Assembly: GCA_965206025.1 (NCBI GenBank)
Contig: CBDBIU010000005.1
Location: 2,108,001 to 2,172,000 of the forward strand
DNA from: G963668345 sp965206025
GTDB lineage: Bacteria; Acidobacteriota; Terriglobia; Bryobacterales; UBA6623
Direction of reading: 5' to 3'
DNA: 64,000 nt
Shown: piece after piece, positions 62,122-64,000 of the stretch
How the letters are laid out: every line of letters starts with the position of its first letter
Position numbering within the stretch: position 1 is the stretch's first letter
Translations under genes and position numbers: made by a program
Notes under the pieces: model-generated
The model's database searches: none
The model's input: the letters and a program-made list of their open reading frames with translations, nothing else
Told to the model about the DNA's origin: nothing

Positions 62122-63299
62122 ACGCCACCGCCACCCATCACCCGGCACTCGGGCAACTTGAGCGGCGCGCCCTGCGGGTCGGCCTCGCCGGGTCCGCCGT
62201 CTGCGGCCTCGGGGCCGCCTTCAACCTCGAACAGTTCCTGCGGTCGTACCTGCTGGGGTACTTATTCTGGATCGGCATCGTGCTCGGCAGTCTCGGGTTG
62301 GTCATGCTGCATCACCTGAGCGGCGGAGGGTGGGGGTTCGTCATTCGCCGCTGCTTGGAGTCGGCGACCCGCACTCTCCCCCTGATGGCCCTGCTGATTC
62401 TGCCGCTGCTCATGCGCCTGCCCGACCTCTACCTTTGGGCCCGGCCCGGGGCTCTCGCCCACGACGAGATCCTGGAGCACAAGGCGGCCTATCTGAACGT
62501 TCCCTTCTTTCTGGCGCGAACACTCCTCTACTTCGCCGTCTGGGGAGCTTTGGCGTACTGGCTGAACCGCTGGTCGAACGAACAGGACCGCTCGCCGAAG
62601 GCGGGCCTGGCCCGCCGGCTGGAGATGATCAGCGGGCCGGGACTAGCGGTGGTCGGCCTAACGGTAACGTTTGCTTCCGTCGATTGGGTGATGTCGCTTG
62701 AGCCGCACTGGTTTTCGACGGTCTACGGTCTGCTGTTCCTGGTCGGAGACGTGCTGGCCACGCTTGCCTTCGCCATTTGCATCGTGGCGCTGGTCCGCGA
62801 CCGTCCCCCGCTGGCGAACGTGGCTTCGCGGGAACGGTTCCACGACCTGGGCAATCTGTTGCTGGCTTTCGTGATGCTCTGGGCCTACATCTCGTTTTCT
62901 CAGTACCTGATCATCTGGTCCGGCAATCTGGCGGAAGAGATCCCCTGGTACCTGCACCGGACGTCGACAAGCTGGTCGACGATCGCCGTGGTGCTCATCG
63001 TGTTCCACTTCGCCCTGCCTTTCGTGTTGCTGCTTTCCCGGCGCACCAAGAGAGGGGTGGCCACGCTGGTGACCGTCGCGGTATTGGTGCTCGTCATGCG
63101 CCTGGTCGATCTTTTCTGGCACGTGGCGCCGGCGTTTCATGAAACCGAGTTGGTGATTCATTGGATGGACCTGCTGGCGCCGATCGCGATCGGCGGCCTG
63201 TGGCTCGCCGGTTTTGCCCGGCAACTGAATTCCCGGCCGCTGGTCCCGCTGCACCACCCCTCGCTGGCCGAGGCGTCGGAGGCGGGAGTCGAGCCATGA
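62118..63299 (+). CDS. actF: ACIII subunit ActF, NrfD-like membrane protein
   Basis: The 393-residue protein has about ten membrane segments (YLLGYLFWIGIVLGSLGLV, FFLARTLLYFAVWGALAYWL, GLAVVGLTVTFASVDWVMSL, YGLLFLVGDVLATLAFAICI, VMLWAYISFSQYLIIWSGN). HHLSGGGWGF and ASVDWVMSLEPHWFST are ActF signatures. It is a homologue of ActC in the membrane part of ACIII. It starts with an ATGA overlap with actE and is coupled by another ATGA to the next small gene. Confidence 0.93.
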   Translation: MNATATHHPALGQLERRALRVGLAGSAVCGLGAAFNLEQFLRSYLLGYLFWIGIVLGSLGLVMLHHLSGGGWGFVIRRCLESATRTLPLMALLILPLLMRLPDLYLWARPGALAHDEILEHKAAYLNVPFFLARTLLYFAVWGALAYWLNRWSNEQDRSPKAGLARRLEMISGPGLAVVGLTVTFASVDWVMSLEPHWFSTVYGLLFLVGDVLATLAFAICIVALVRDRPPLANVASRERFHDLGNLLLAFVMLWAYISFSQYLIIWSGNLAEEIPWYLHRTSTSWSTIAVVLIVFHFALPFVLLLSRRTKRGVATLVTVAVLVLVMRLVDLFWHVAPAFHETELVIHWMDLLAPIAIGGLWLAGFARQLNSRPLVPLHHPSLAEASEAGVEP

Positions 63300-63709
63300 A
63301 AATCGAGGACCAAATGGACGACAGCTCGCCGAACACGGGGTACGAAACTTCGGACGTCGATCCGAAGCCGGTCATTTGGTTCGGGGTCGCCCTAGCCGCG
63401 ATGGTGGCCGTCACCATAGCCGCGATGGCCTGGATGTTCGATTACCTCGGCGCCCGAGAAGACCGGCTTGACGCCTCCGGCTCGCCCTTGGCCGACACGC
63501 GCGAGCGGCCCGCGGTGCCCCAGCTGCAGGTCACCCCCTCGAGCGACCTGACTCAGCTGCGCGCCCGGGAGGATGCGCTCCTAAACAGCTACGGGTGGGT
63601 CGACCGGCAGGAAGGTCTGGTGCGCATCCCGATCGAGCGGGCCATGGAAATCCTGGCCGCGCGCGGCCTGCCGGCTCGGCCGGGCGGCGGAGGCTCCGCG
63701 GGAGAGTGA
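63296..63709 (+). CDS. Small single-pass membrane protein of the ACIII operon
   Basis: The 137-residue protein has one membrane segment (PVIWFGVALAAMVAVTIAAM) and a soluble tail with LRAREDALLNSYGWVDRQEG and VRIPIERAMEILAARGLPAR. The same kind of short protein commonly sits between actF and a SCO gene; I know no assigned function. It overlaps actF by ATGA and its TGA overlaps the SCO start by one base, so it is part of the operon. A role in ACIII/oxidase assembly is inference. Confidence 0.8.
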   Translation: MKIEDQMDDSSPNTGYETSDVDPKPVIWFGVALAAMVAVTIAAMAWMFDYLGAREDRLDASGSPLADTRERPAVPQLQVTPSSDLTQLRAREDALLNSYGWVDRQEGLVRIPIERAMEILAARGLPARPGGGGSAGE

Positions 63710-64000
63710 TGCTCGGACCGGCGACATTTCCCCGACTGGCCAAACGGCGGCCCGCGGCGGCTCACGCCCTGCTGGCTCTGCTCTCTCTGGCCGCGCTTCC
63801 GGCCGGTGGCCCGCTAACCGCGCAGACCCTCCCGGCAAGTACGCTGCCTTCGGCCCTGCGCGGCGTGGGACTCGACCAAAATCTCGGCGCCCAAGTCCCC
63901 CGTGACCTCATCTTCCGCGATGAACAAGGCGACCCGGTTTCGCTCGGGCGCTATTTCGGGGACAGACCCGTGATTCTGGCGCTCGTCTATTACGAATGTC
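63709..64000 (+). CDS. SCO1/SenC-family copper chaperone, N-terminal part
   Basis: The 97 visible residues start with a signal peptide (HALLALLSLAALPAGG) and enter the thioredoxin-like SCO fold (LPSALRGVGLDQNLGAQVPR, EQGDPVSLGRYFGDRPVIL). The window ends at the first cysteine of the expected CxxxC copper site (ALVYYEC). SCO proteins deliver copper to the CuA centre of cytochrome oxidase, so an oxidase gene set probably follows downstream. The GTG three bases earlier is a possible alternative start. Confidence 0.9.
   Translation, partial: MLGPATFPRLAKRRPAAAHALLALLSLAALPAGGPLTAQTLPASTLPSALRGVGLDQNLGAQVPRDLIFRDEQGDPVSLGRYFGDRPVILALVYYEC

Overview
The window looks like chromosomal DNA of a GC-rich Gram-negative bacterium, most likely an acidobacterium. 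The lineage call is inference. It rests on an ADOP-type (acidobacterial duplicated orphan permease) ABC permease, a carboxypeptidase-regulatory TonB receptor behind an ECF sigma/anti-sigma pair, a complete alternative complex III (ACIII) operon followed by a SCO protein, and nucleotide-transporter/HEAT/cNMP modules. There is no rRNA, CRISPR array or prophage, and I found no tRNA.

Layout. 1-3.2 kb: end of an ABC permease, a small protein and an IS, between two copies of a short TA-flanked element. 3.2-7.3 kb: hydroxyacid-oxoacid transhydrogenase, methylmalonate-semialdehyde dehydrogenase and a DinB protein. 7.5-11.5 kb: a leftward housekeeping cluster (thioredoxin/DUF255 lipoprotein, tiny membrane protein, RNase PH, RdgB). 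11.7-14.3 kb: Fur-like regulator, FHA-GAF-PP2C phosphatase and minimal metalloprotease. 14.6-20.1 kb: SUMF1-type lipoprotein operon, matrixin protease and membrane protein in AT-richer, gene-poor DNA. 21-27 kb: ATP/ADP-carrier-like protein with HEAT repeats, cNMP-binding protein and a histidine kinase/response regulator pair. 27.1-31.4 kb: a three-gene cassette ending in a CHAT-protease/NB-ARC/TPR protein with near-identical 120-bp repeats. 31.5-43 kb: haloacid dehalogenase, 2OG dioxygenase, a large membrane-protein gene split by an ISL3 insertion, aquaporin, ABC ATPase and a degenerate sulfatase. 43.6-49 kb: TonB receptor/anti-sigma/sigma. 49.3-54.5 kb: NAD-dependent formate dehydrogenase locus. 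54.7-55.4 kb: MazEF. 55.7-64 kb: ACIII operon actABCDEF, a small membrane protein and SCO1.

The most striking signals are these. (1) The formate dehydrogenase catalytic subunit is a selenoprotein: an in-frame TGA at the catalytic position is followed by a convincing bacterial SECIS hairpin. Its gene is split and circularly permuted: the C-terminal part lies before the NuoEF-like gene and the N-terminal iron-sulfur part after it, and both outer ends are bounded by tips of the same mobile repeat. (2) A MITE-like family with TA target duplication is scattered through the window; one copy sits inside a second palindromic repeat whose uninterrupted relative at 14.3 kb serves as the empty site. (3) The CHAT/NB-ARC/TPR cassette resembles a bacterial NLR-like signalling or defence module. 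(4) An ISL3 insertion with an exact 8-bp target duplication splits an otherwise intact 798-codon gene.

Three single-base frameshifts (one in the carrier/HEAT gene, two in actB) may be sequencing errors rather than biology.
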